From Solitalea koreensis (GTDB lineage Bacteria > Bacteroidota > Bacteroidia > Sphingobacteriales > Sphingobacteriaceae): a stretch of 64,000 nt of DNA. The stretch is from positions 248,001 through 312,000 of the forward strand of contig NZ_FXSZ01000004.1 of assembly GCF_900182575.1 (NCBI RefSeq), given 5' to 3'. Numbering within the stretch: position 1 is the stretch's first letter; every line of letters starts with the position of its first letter. The notes beneath the pieces are model-generated. The model did not search any database. It had not been told where the DNA came from and saw only the letters and a list, made by a program, of their open reading frames with translations. The translations under genes and the position numbers were made by a program. Positions 52,431-60,976 of this stretch are shown here, one piece after another.

Positions 52431-52537
52431 ATAATTTTACTGATACTGATTAGGGTCAATTAATAATGTAACTAATTAACTATCATTGGATTGGTTTTCT
52501 AAATAGAATCTTTACAATGCTTATTCTAAATAAGAAT

Positions 52538-52545
52538 TATCTTTG
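52538..52545 (+). promoter_or_regulatory. -7 promoter element abutting the amidohydrolase gene
   Basis: TATCTTTG ends 4 bases before the ATG at 52550. Like rlmN on the other strand, this predicts a leaderless or near-leaderless message. Confidence 0.55.
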
Positions 52546-52549
52546 AAAG

Positions 52550-53743
52550 ATGCGCAAAATCACAGCCGATTGGATATTTACCCTTGCTACTGAACCTCTT
52601 AAGAACGGAGTTGTGATCCTTGATAATCAGGGGACTATTCTTGATTTGTTACCCAATGCTCAGGGTTTGGAAGAGGTTGAAAAGCTAAACGGAGTGCTTT
52701 GTCCAGGGTTTATTAATGCTCATTGTCACCTCGAGCTTTCTCATTTGCGAGATAGGTTACCTCAGAAAACCGGCCTGGTTACTTTTATAAAAAACGTTCA
52801 GCAATTTCGTAATGCGGCAGATGAAGAAGTGTTGTCGGCCATTGAAAAAGCGGAAACCGAAATGATCGCAAACGGAATCGTTGCGGTAGGCGATATCTCT
52901 AATTCATCTATTTCTTTCTCACAAAAACAGAAATCGAATTTACGTTACCATACTTTTGTAGAAGTATTCGGCTTTAACCCTGAAAGTGCTGAGGCGATTA
53001 TTGAAAGGGCAAATAACTTGCTTCGTGCAGCTCCGCAAACAGCATCTGTAACGCCGCATGCACCCTATTCGGTATCTGAAAAGTTGTTCAAATTAATTTC
53101 TAACTCCGAACTTTCAATCCGAAACCCACAACTATTATCTATTCACAATCAGGAAACCATTGAGGAAACTAAATTCTTTGAAGATAAATCAGGTGAGTTT
53201 TTGGACTTATATAAAACCTTCGGCCTGGATATTTCTTTCTTTCAATCTTCGGGGAAGACTTCCTTGCAAACTTATTTGCCTTGGCTCGGACAGGCTAAGA
53301 CATTGTTGGTGCATAATACTTTTTCCAGCCAACAGGATATCGATTTTGCAAAGGCTAGGGGCGAAAACTATTTTTGCCTTTGTCCGAATGCGAATTTGTT
53401 CATTGAAGATGCATTGCCCGATATGCAATTATTGATGAAGAACCAACTACCGTTAGTAATCGGTACCGACAGTCTTTCGTCGAATACAAGCTTATCGATT
53501 TTGGATGAACTGAAAACACTTCAGCATCATTTTTTAGAAATTAATCTGATTAGTATGCTTAATTGGGCGTGTAAAAACGGAGCAAGGTTTTTTGGTTGGG
53601 ATGATTTAGGAACCATTGAAAAGGGAAAACGCCCCGGCTTGAATCTTATACAGAACTTGGAAAACTTATCGCGAGCTGATGAGGTTAAGTTGACAGCAGC
53701 TTCCAGTGTAAAACCAATAAAACTATGCAAGAATTACTTTTAG
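52550..53743 (+). CDS. metal-dependent amidohydrolase (SsnA/TrzA-type)
   Basis: A 397-residue cytoplasmic hydrolase of the amidohydrolase superfamily. Metal and catalytic residues are visible in GFINAHCHLELSHL (about residues 56-69), VTPHAPYSVS (about 165-174), SIHNQETIEE and GTDSLSSNTSLSIL. The family includes guanine, S-adenosylhomocysteine and aminofutalosine deaminases; the substrate here is not decidable from motifs. It overlaps idi by 19 bases, a close coupling with an isoprenoid gene that gives no direct clue to function. Confidence 0.8.
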   Translation: MRKITADWIFTLATEPLKNGVVILDNQGTILDLLPNAQGLEEVEKLNGVLCPGFINAHCHLELSHLRDRLPQKTGLVTFIKNVQQFRNAADEEVLSAIEKAETEMIANGIVAVGDISNSSISFSQKQKSNLRYHTFVEVFGFNPESAEAIIERANNLLRAAPQTASVTPHAPYSVSEKLFKLISNSELSIRNPQLLSIHNQETIEETKFFEDKSGEFLDLYKTFGLDISFFQSSGKTSLQTYLPWLGQAKTLLVHNTFSSQQDIDFAKARGENYFCLCPNANLFIEDALPDMQLLMKNQLPLVIGTDSLSSNTSLSILDELKTLQHHFLEINLISMLNWACKNGARFFGWDDLGTIEKGKRPGLNLIQNLENLSRADEVKLTAASSVKPIKLCKNYF

Positions 53744-54255
53744 TTGATCATCAGGATAATGTAATTGGCTACGGTGAAAAGCTGTCGGTTCATCAAAAAG
53801 GTGAACTCCATCGTGCGTTTTCAATTGTGGTGTTCAACTCCAAAGGAGAGTTGTTGTTGCAAAAACGTGCGAAGGACAAATATCATTCGGGCGGTTTATG
53901 GACAAATGCTTGTTGCAGCCACCCATTAAAAGATGAGGAACTTGAAGATACGCTCCATAAAAAGTTAATGGGGGAAATGGGATTTGATTGTGAATTGCAT
54001 TTCCTTTATAAGTTCATTTATCGCTCAGTATATGAAAACGGGCTTACTGAACATGAATATGATTATGTATACGTTGGGAGCTTTGATGGCAAGCCAAACC
54101 CGGATCCGGAAGAAGCCGAAGATTTCAAATGGATGAAAGTGGAGAATATTAAATTGGATATCCTTCAGCATCCTGAGACATATTCAAGCTGGTTTAAACT
54201 TATCATTACTGAACTCGACCAGTATTCACAGCAGATTCATAAACTGATTTTCTAA
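53725..54255 (+). CDS. idi: isopentenyl-diphosphate delta-isomerase, type 1
   Basis: Interconverts IPP and DMAPP. The 176-residue Nudix-fold protein has the family hallmarks TNACCSHP (catalytic Cys) at about residues 63-70, and the Glu-bearing HEYDYVYVG (about residues 112-120). It balances the products of the MEP pathway (dxs in this window). Its start overlaps the amidohydrolase gene by 19 bases. Confidence 0.94.
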   Translation: MQELLLVDHQDNVIGYGEKLSVHQKGELHRAFSIVVFNSKGELLLQKRAKDKYHSGGLWTNACCSHPLKDEELEDTLHKKLMGEMGFDCELHFLYKFIYRSVYENGLTEHEYDYVYVGSFDGKPNPDPEEAEDFKWMKVENIKLDILQHPETYSSWFKLIITELDQYSQQIHKLIF

Positions 54256-54347
54256 TTTCGAATTCACTTGTCCCCTAAGTAAAAAGTTTTAGGCTACATA
54301 TATGTATCTATGAGCTATCTGAAAAGAATTACAATACTTAGAAATCT

Positions 54348-54635
54348 ATGAAACATAAAAACATACAGGTTATTGGTAAAGTACAAGGCGTGTATTTTAG
54401 AGCCAGTACAAAAACTGCTGCCGAGCAAATCGGGGTAACAGGTTTCGTGAAAAACCTGGAAGACGGGTCGGTTTATATAGAGGCAGAGGGAACGGAGAAG
54501 CAATTGGAACAACTGATCAATTGGTGCCATAAAGGCCCTGACAGGGCAAAAGTAGAAGCTGTAAGAACCGCTGATGGTCCTTTGCAGAATTTTACAACCT
54601 TTGAAGTGGTTAAAAAGTCTATTTTTGGATTCTGA
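54348..54635 (+). CDS. acyP: acylphosphatase
   Basis: Hydrolyses acyl phosphates. The 95-residue protein carries GKVQGVYFRASTKTAA with the catalytic Arg and GFVKNLEDGSVYIEAEG with the catalytic Asn, giving a complete active site. It is followed after 17 bases by the flippase gene, so the two may be co-transcribed. No link to polysaccharide synthesis is known. Confidence 0.93.
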   Translation: MKHKNIQVIGKVQGVYFRASTKTAAEQIGVTGFVKNLEDGSVYIEAEGTEKQLEQLINWCHKGPDRAKVEAVRTADGPLQNFTTFEVVKKSIFGF

Positions 54636-54652
54636 TTAAAAAACCAGTTACA

Positions 54653-56137
54653 TTGTCGGTATTAAAAAAATTTGCAGGCCAAACGGCTATTTACGGATTG
54701 AGCAATATCCTTTCACGCATGCTCAACTTTGTTCTAACCCCATTATATACAGGTGTTTATTCTACAGGTGTTTACGGTGTTTTTACTATCATGTACTCTT
54801 ATGCATCTATCCTCAATGCCATTCTGGCCTATGGGATGGAGACTACTTATTTCAGGTATCTGCATAAAGAAAAAGATAAAGAACTAGTTTATAGCAATTC
54901 ATTTTTTGGGGTTGCCTCGGTAGCAGTCTTGTTTCTTATACTAGGTTTATCTTCTGTCGGGCATATTGCAAACTGGCTGCAAGAAGTCAATACATCGATT
55001 AATTATGCGCCCTTTGTTCGGTATTTTATATGGATTTTGGCAATTGATGCGATTTGTGTTATCCCATTTGCAAAGCTGAGGGCTGATGAGCGTCCATTGC
55101 GATATGGCGTTATTAAGATTGTGAACATTTCTATTTTCATTGCGCTGAATTTATTGTTCCTCCTTATTATTCCGGCTATTATTAAGCATAAATGGCCAAT
55201 GCATGAATTCCTTGAACGTCATTATCAATCGAATTGGATAGGGTATGTGTTCATTTCAAACCTAATTGCGAATACTATAACTTTGATCCTGCTTCTGCCT
55301 GAAATCATGAAAGTGAAATTCAGGTTTAGTATGGATATGTTTGGAACCATGCTCAGTTATAGTTGGCCAATTTTGATTGCTAACATTTCTTTCATCATCA
55401 ATGAAAATCTTGATAAAATTTTATTGAATAATTACCTCCCAGCTAACATAAGAATAAGTGAAGTTGGTATTTATGGCGCTTGTTGTAAACTCGCGATTTT
55501 CATGAATATTTTCATTCAGGCATTTAGGCTGGGGGCCGAACCGTTCTTTTTTAGTCATTCAACAAATGCAAATGCTCCCAAAACTTACGCAACCATTATG
55601 AACTATTTTGTGATTATGGTTTGTGTGATTTTTGTTGGATTGATGGCTAACCTTGAAATATTAAAATATTTCCTTGGATTGAAGCACGGGAAAGCGTTTT
55701 GGGTCGGCCTGCCGGTTGTTCCGATCTTATTGCTGGCTTATGTGTGTTTGGGCATTTATATGAACCTTTCGGTATGGTATAAGCTATCTGATCAAACCCG
55801 TTATGGCTTCTACATTTCGGCAGTGGGAGCGATTCTTACCATAATCCTTAATATCATCTTCATTCCTAAGTTCAGCTACATGGCTTCAGCATGGACTACC
55901 TTCATAGCCTATTTTACGATGATGGCGCTTTCGTATATTTTAGGCCAAAAAAATTACCCTATACCCTATAAGCTGAAGGATGCACTGTTATACATCGGAA
56001 GCTCTGTTTTACTTGTGGTTTTGTCGTATAAAGTATTTAATAACAACATTTGGACAGGGAATCTCTTGTTTCTTTCTTTTATCGTATTTGTATTTTTCAG
56101 GGAGAAAGATAATATTAGGAGACTAATCAGGGCTTAA
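54653..56137 (+). CDS. polysaccharide flippase / membrane protein of the MOP superfamily
   Basis: A 494-residue polytopic protein with 13-14 predicted membrane segments, starting VLKKFAGQTAIYGLSNILSRMLNFVLTPLYT, a typical oligosaccharide flippase N-terminus. It is not in the main polysaccharide locus and differs from the Wzx-like protein at 36369. It may export another lipid-linked glycan or belong to a different pathway. The start is TTG 54653. Confidence 0.8.
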   Translation: MSVLKKFAGQTAIYGLSNILSRMLNFVLTPLYTGVYSTGVYGVFTIMYSYASILNAILAYGMETTYFRYLHKEKDKELVYSNSFFGVASVAVLFLILGLSSVGHIANWLQEVNTSINYAPFVRYFIWILAIDAICVIPFAKLRADERPLRYGVIKIVNISIFIALNLLFLLIIPAIIKHKWPMHEFLERHYQSNWIGYVFISNLIANTITLILLLPEIMKVKFRFSMDMFGTMLSYSWPILIANISFIINENLDKILLNNYLPANIRISEVGIYGACCKLAIFMNIFIQAFRLGAEPFFFSHSTNANAPKTYATIMNYFVIMVCVIFVGLMANLEILKYFLGLKHGKAFWVGLPVVPILLLAYVCLGIYMNLSVWYKLSDQTRYGFYISAVGAILTIILNIIFIPKFSYMASAWTTFIAYFTMMALSYILGQKNYPIPYKLKDALLYIGSSVLLVVLSYKVFNNNIWTGNLLFLSFIVFVFFREKDNIRRLIRA

Positions 56138-56187
56138 ACAAGAATGCTGAGTAAATAGAATTGATTAAAAAATAAACAAACAATACA

Positions 56188-56622
56188 TTGAAAATTAGAG
56201 TTATAAACGAGTCCAATAATCCTCTTCCATCGTACGAAACAGTAGCCTCTGCAGGAATGGATCTACGTGCTTTCTTGGAAGAAACGATTATTATAAAACC
56301 ATTTGAACGCAAACTGATCCCTACCGGCTTATCAATGGAGATTCCGATTGGTTATGAGGCCCAAATTCGTCCTCGTAGCGGTTTAGCGTTGAAACATGGC
56401 ATTACGGTACTTAACACTCCGGGCACAATTGATGCAGATTATCGTGGAGAAGTTAAAGTATTATTGATAAATTTATCTGATCAAAACTTTGTGGTAAACA
56501 GCGGTGATCGCGTTGCACAGATGATCATTGCCAGTCATGAGCAACCCGGTTGGCTTGAAGTGGAAGAGTTATCGGAAACTGAACGCGGAGCTGGTGGCTA
56601 TGGCCATACAGGAATTAAATAA
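56188..56622 (+). CDS. dut: dUTP pyrophosphatase
   Basis: Hydrolyses dUTP to dUMP and pyrophosphate, keeping uracil out of DNA and feeding thymidylate synthesis. The 144-residue trimeric-type enzyme has all five motifs: AGMDLRA, RPRSGLA, GTIDADYRGE, GDRVAQMII and the C-terminal RGAGGYGHTG. The start is TTG 56188. Confidence 0.96.
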   Translation: MKIRVINESNNPLPSYETVASAGMDLRAFLEETIIIKPFERKLIPTGLSMEIPIGYEAQIRPRSGLALKHGITVLNTPGTIDADYRGEVKVLLINLSDQNFVVNSGDRVAQMIIASHEQPGWLEVEELSETERGAGGYGHTGIK

Positions 56623-56727
56623 ATCTTTATAGCAGTGGTAATACCAGGTAGATTTAGTCGTTATTTTAATTAAGGACTGAATTTATCTGGTCTCTGTTAA
56701 AAGTTTTGGATGTATAACTAAGTTAGG

Positions 56728-58458
56728 GTGAAATTTCAAAGAATTACCGGCCTTTTACTACTTACGGTGGCGTTTGCATCCTCTGCTGGATTGGCGCAAT
56801 CTGTTAAAGCCCGCAAACAGCCTATTAGTTCCTATACATTATCGGATAGTAGCAGATACAAGACTTACTTTTTAAATGGATTGCGTGAAAAAATGTTGGG
56901 TAATACCAATGGAGCAATTCGTAACTTCTTACTTTGTATAGATGCTAATCCGAATGCCGATGCTGCCTATTATGAATTAGCTCAAACCTACCTTTCGCTT
57001 GATCAGGCCGAGCAAGCTTTACCTGTAGTTAATAAAGCCGTAAGATTAAATGCTGAACAAAGTTGGTATTTTATACTAAAAGCTAATATACAAGAACGTT
57101 TAGGTCAATATTTACAGGCAGCAGATACTTACGGGAAGATAAAAGTGCTCCTTCCTGATGATGAGGATAATTATTATGCACAAGCCAATGCTTATACTTT
57201 AGGTGGCAAGCCTGAAGAAGCCATGCGTGTTTTTAGGCAATTGGAGATTCGTTTCGGATCAAGTGATGAACTTACACTTCAGCGACAGAAATTATTTATT
57301 CGAACAGGGAACATCGCTGAGGCAACCAAAGAAATGGAAATTCTTATCAGGCAGAACCCTGATGAGTTGCGTTACTATATGATGGCTGGAGAGTTGTATG
57401 ATTCCAATAATTTGCCTGAAAAAGCATTCGAAAAATACCAGCAAGCACTTAAAATTGATCCAACAAACGGCTATGTACATTTAGCCTTAGCTGATTATTA
57501 TAAAGATAAAGGGAATACCATAACCGTTTTTGAAGAAGTTAAAAAAGCTTTTTTCTCAGATGATATTGATCTGGATACAAAAGTTAGGTTGATGTACTCC
57601 AACTATGTTAATCCTCGCGAACAGTCAATTAAAGCAGATGCTTTTCTGCTTTCTAATATTTTAGTTGCAAAGTATCCTAAAGAAGGACGTGTTTTTGCCA
57701 TAAACGGCGACTTCTTATTCATGATTAACAGGAAAGAAGATGCCGCCGAAGCCTACAAAAAAGCAATAGCCCTGGATAAAAAAAATTATACTATTTGGGA
57801 ACAACTAGCCCGCATTCAGTTCAGTATTTCTGATTATCAGGGGGTTCAGGAAACCTGTGACGAAGCTATACTTTATTATCCTGATAAAGCAATGCTCTAT
57901 CTGTACAATGGAATGGCTAAAAAACAACTTGGGAACTCAAAAGAGGCAATACTAGCTTACACTCAGGGATTAACGTATTGTAACAATTCTATTGATCTGC
58001 AAACTCAATTTTATTCCAATATGGGTGATGCATATCATGCCATTGGGAATTATCAGGAGTCGGATAAAGCATATGATAAGTCCTTGGATTTAAATCCTAA
58101 TAATGCGTTTGTTCTCAATAATTACGCTTTTTATTTAAGTTTACGAGGGAAAGATCTCGATAAAGCTGAACGCATGATAAGAAAGGCTAATGCACTTGAG
58201 CAAGGAAATTCATCTTATGAAGATACTTACGCCTGGGTTCTCTATAAGTTAGGCCGTTATGCAGATGCCCGTATCTGGATTGAAAAAGCTATGAGAAATA
58301 ATTCAAATAGTGCTACTTTAGCCGAACATTATGGCGATATACTCTTCAAATTAGGCTATAGAGATATGGCAATTAGTAATTGGAAGAAAGCCAGGGAGTT
58401 TGGAAGCAAATCGGAGTCGTTAGAAAGAAAAATAAATGATCAGGCATTACACGATTAA
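56728..58458 (+). CDS. TPR-repeat protein with signal peptide
   Basis: A 576-residue exported protein: a signal peptide (about residues 1-24, cleavage after LAQ), then around ten or more tetratricopeptide repeats from about residue 45 to the end (for example AAYYELAQTYLSLDQAEQALPVVNKAVRLN). TPR arrays act as protein-binding scaffolds. It overlaps the DUF4292 lipoprotein gene by 23 bases, so they are probably partners in the envelope. The start is GTG 56728. Confidence 0.8.
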   Translation: MKFQRITGLLLLTVAFASSAGLAQSVKARKQPISSYTLSDSSRYKTYFLNGLREKMLGNTNGAIRNFLLCIDANPNADAAYYELAQTYLSLDQAEQALPVVNKAVRLNAEQSWYFILKANIQERLGQYLQAADTYGKIKVLLPDDEDNYYAQANAYTLGGKPEEAMRVFRQLEIRFGSSDELTLQRQKLFIRTGNIAEATKEMEILIRQNPDELRYYMMAGELYDSNNLPEKAFEKYQQALKIDPTNGYVHLALADYYKDKGNTITVFEEVKKAFFSDDIDLDTKVRLMYSNYVNPREQSIKADAFLLSNILVAKYPKEGRVFAINGDFLFMINRKEDAAEAYKKAIALDKKNYTIWEQLARIQFSISDYQGVQETCDEAILYYPDKAMLYLYNGMAKKQLGNSKEAILAYTQGLTYCNNSIDLQTQFYSNMGDAYHAIGNYQESDKAYDKSLDLNPNNAFVLNNYAFYLSLRGKDLDKAERMIRKANALEQGNSSYEDTYAWVLYKLGRYADARIWIEKAMRNNSNSATLAEHYGDILFKLGYRDMAISNWKKAREFGSKSESLERKINDQALHD

Positions 58459-59230
58459 ACCACTAATATTACTATCACTATCTATTTCTTTATTTGCTTG
58501 CAAAGCAAAAAAAGGTATTGTTGAAAACAAACCGATAAACAAAAAGGAACTTTCAGAAGTCGAAAAAGCTAAGGTTTTATTTAATTCGAAAAGCGACAAC
58601 GCTGAGCTTGCCTATGAATATTTTACGGCCAGAGGCAAAGTAGGGCTTGTGGTTGATGGCAAAACAACCAATGCAAGTCTTAATTTGAGAATGAAAAAAG
58701 ATAAAGTGATTTGGGCCTCAATTGGTTTAATTGGAATAGAGGGTGCGCGTGCTTTAATAACTCCCGACAGTGTTAGAATAATTATACGTTTTGGAAATAA
58801 TTCGTACTTCAATAAAAGCTTTGATTATATTCGTCAGATCACCAATAAAAACATTGATTTTAAAACCTTGCAGGCTATTCTTGTTGGTAACAAGTTGTAT
58901 AACTTCACCGATAGTGCAGATCAATTCAAAATACAGGATTTATTATATGTAATTACGGGAGTAAAAGATAGTCTGCAGTATGTTTTCAATTACAACAATT
59001 ACTATAAAACAGAGAGTTTTAATGTTACCAATACTGCAGTTGGGCAGAACTTGGATATCCATTATGGTGGATTTAGTACATTTGCCGATAAATTGGTTCC
59101 GCAGGAAGTGAATGCGGCAGCCACATCTGCTGGAAAACAGATTGGTTTAGAAATCAGATATAATAAAATAGGGATTAATGAACCGGTAGATTTTCCATTT
59201 TCAGTACCAAAAAGGCTTAATAAGAATTAA
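58436..59230 (+). CDS. DUF4292 family lipoprotein
   Basis: A 264-residue lipoprotein with a lipobox (LFAC, Cys about residue 22). The body has a LolB/LolA-like beta-rich pattern and the family features FTARGKVGLVVDGKTTNASLNLRMKKDKVIWASIG. DUF4292 is conserved in Bacteroidota next to the TPR and EnvC-like genes. The role is not established; a lipoprotein or lipid carrier is one idea. It is 2 bases ahead of the EnvC-like gene. Confidence 0.7.
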   Translation: MIRHYTIKPLILLSLSISLFACKAKKGIVENKPINKKELSEVEKAKVLFNSKSDNAELAYEYFTARGKVGLVVDGKTTNASLNLRMKKDKVIWASIGLIGIEGARALITPDSVRIIIRFGNNSYFNKSFDYIRQITNKNIDFKTLQAILVGNKLYNFTDSADQFKIQDLLYVITGVKDSLQYVFNYNNYYKTESFNVTNTAVGQNLDIHYGGFSTFADKLVPQEVNAAATSAGKQIGLEIRYNKIGINEPVDFPFSVPKRLNKN

Positions 59231-59232
59231 TA

Positions 59233-60540
59233 ATGCATTTTACATCTAAAAAAAAATTTCTTTCAGCTCTATTTATAGTTTTTCTTTTATTACTATCTGT
59301 TTCGGGGCATTCACAAAGCCGTGCAGAGTTGGAGAAGAAAAAAAAGCAATTGAATCAAGATATTGAGTACACCAATAAAATCTTGAAGCAAACGCAGAAT
59401 GAAAAAAATACTTCTTTAAAGGAACTGAAAGCATTAACCAGCCAAATTAAAACGCGTGAGAAGTTGATTGGAAACATCAATTCTCAATTAAGGGTTCTCG
59501 ATGGAGAAATTACCCAAAAAAATCGGAATATATCTTCCTTGCAAGCACAGTTAGAGCAACTCAAAAAGGAGTATGCTGCTATGGTGTTATTTGCGTATCG
59601 CAATCAAAATGCCTATAATAAATTGATGTTTGTTTTTGCGGCAAAAGATTTTAACCAGGCGTATAAGCGCATGAAATATCTTCAGCAGTTTGGAACGTTT
59701 CGTCGCAAGCAGGCCAATTATATTGAGTCCACTCAAAAGTCGCTGAATATTAAGGTGATGGAACTCAATACCAATAAGCAGGAGAAAAAGGGCTTGTTAA
59801 CTGAAGAACAAAAGCAAAAAACAACTCTTACTGTTGAAAAAAATAAACAATCAAAAGTAGTGGGCGCATTGCAAAGCCGTGAAAAATACTTGCGCCAGCA
59901 ACTTGCCCAAAAACAAAAAGAAGCACAAAAGTTAAATAAAGCTATTCAAACCGCTATTCGTCGTGAAATTGAAGAAGCGCAACGTAAAGCGGAGGAAGAA
60001 GTCCGTCGTAAGGCCGAAGCAGAGGCTAAAGCGAACGCATTAGCTGGAAACATTACCAAACCTGCAGCTGCCCCGGTCAAATCAGCAACCGGAACCAGTG
60101 CGCTGTCTGCTACTCCTGAAGCCGCTAAGCTGTCGGCCGATTTCCTGGGTAATCGTGGCCGTTTGCCTTGGCCGGTTGAACGTGGAATTATTGTGGAGCA
60201 TTTTGGAACACACCCTCATCCTGTTCTTCCTAAAGTAATGGTTGAAACTCAAGGTGTTGATATTAAAACAAGCCCTGGAGCCACCATACGTGCGGTTTTT
60301 GCAGGGGAGGTATCTTTGGTTACATCGGATGGCCCTAATGTAGCCGTGTTGATTAAGCATGGAGAGTTTTTTACAGTTTATGCGAACCTTAAATCGGCCA
60401 GTGTGTCCAAAGGGCAAAAAGTTACGGTTAAACAAACAATAGGTACAATCGCTACTGATGCAGAAGGAAATACGGAGCTCGATTTTCAAATTTGGCGTGG
60501 AACCAATAAGATGGATCCGGAAGCATGGTTAGCGAATTAG
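59233..60540 (+). CDS. EnvC-like murein hydrolase activator (coiled coil + degenerate LytM)
   Basis: A 435-residue exported protein: signal peptide, then a long coiled coil (about residues 28-260, with dense Lys/Glu/Gln heptads), then a LytM/M23 fold (about 310-430). The usual zinc ligands are missing: the HxxxD motif is TQGVD, the HxH position reads YANL, and the last motif is LDFQIW. This matches non-catalytic EnvC-type activators of cell-wall amidases in division. A low-complexity linker (AAPVKSATGTSALSA) lies between the domains. Confidence 0.78.
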   Translation: MHFTSKKKFLSALFIVFLLLLSVSGHSQSRAELEKKKKQLNQDIEYTNKILKQTQNEKNTSLKELKALTSQIKTREKLIGNINSQLRVLDGEITQKNRNISSLQAQLEQLKKEYAAMVLFAYRNQNAYNKLMFVFAAKDFNQAYKRMKYLQQFGTFRRKQANYIESTQKSLNIKVMELNTNKQEKKGLLTEEQKQKTTLTVEKNKQSKVVGALQSREKYLRQQLAQKQKEAQKLNKAIQTAIRREIEEAQRKAEEEVRRKAEAEAKANALAGNITKPAAAPVKSATGTSALSATPEAAKLSADFLGNRGRLPWPVERGIIVEHFGTHPHPVLPKVMVETQGVDIKTSPGATIRAVFAGEVSLVTSDGPNVAVLIKHGEFFTVYANLKSASVSKGQKVTVKQTIGTIATDAEGNTELDFQIWRGTNKMDPEAWLAN

Positions 60541-60663
60541 TGTTTGCGAGAGATAATTTCATTTAATCTTCATAAACGATTCGTCACTTTGCTTAATCAG
60601 TAATTTATCTAAAGTCCTTACGGACAATAGGATTCAAATAAGCGCTCAGAAAAAAAAATGTAG

Positions 60664-60671
60664 TATATTTG
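60664..60671 (+). promoter_or_regulatory. -7 promoter element for tatA
   Basis: TATATTTG is an exact consensus match 17 bases before the tatA ATG. No -33 TTG is evident at the usual distance. Confidence 0.5.
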
Positions 60672-60687
60672 TCAAAATTTTTAAACA

Positions 60688-60921
60688 ATGTTAAACAACA
60701 GCTTATTATTTTTAAATCTAGGAACCGGCGAGCTCGTATTGATCATGTTGGTTGTTTTATTACTTTTTGGTGGTAAAAAATTACCTGAACTTGCACGCGG
60801 TCTTGGTCGTGGTATCCGTGAGTTTAAAGATGCTTCTGAAGGAATTAAACAAGAATTACACGATAGCATGAATAAACCTGCTGAGGGTAATAATTCAAAT
60901 CCTAACAAGGATCAGCAATAA
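60688..60921 (+). CDS. tatA: Sec-independent protein translocase subunit TatA
   Basis: Pore-forming subunit of the Tat system, which exports folded proteins. The 77-residue protein has a single N-terminal membrane helix (about residues 12-27), the FGGKKLPELARGLG hinge and amphipathic helix, and a charged C-terminal tail. TatC is not in the window. It is followed by gatA after about 55 bases. Confidence 0.93.
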   Translation: MLNNSLLFLNLGTGELVLIMLVVLLLFGGKKLPELARGLGRGIREFKDASEGIKQELHDSMNKPAEGNNSNPNKDQQ

Positions 60922-60976
60922 TACGTTCAATTCACAATTCATCTTTTCAGTTTAAAGAATATTGCTTTTTTAGACA

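Noticed and set aside
60082..60489. Minus-strand open frame of about 135 codons inside the EnvC-like gene
   Set aside because: Shadow of the sense reading frame, with no family features.
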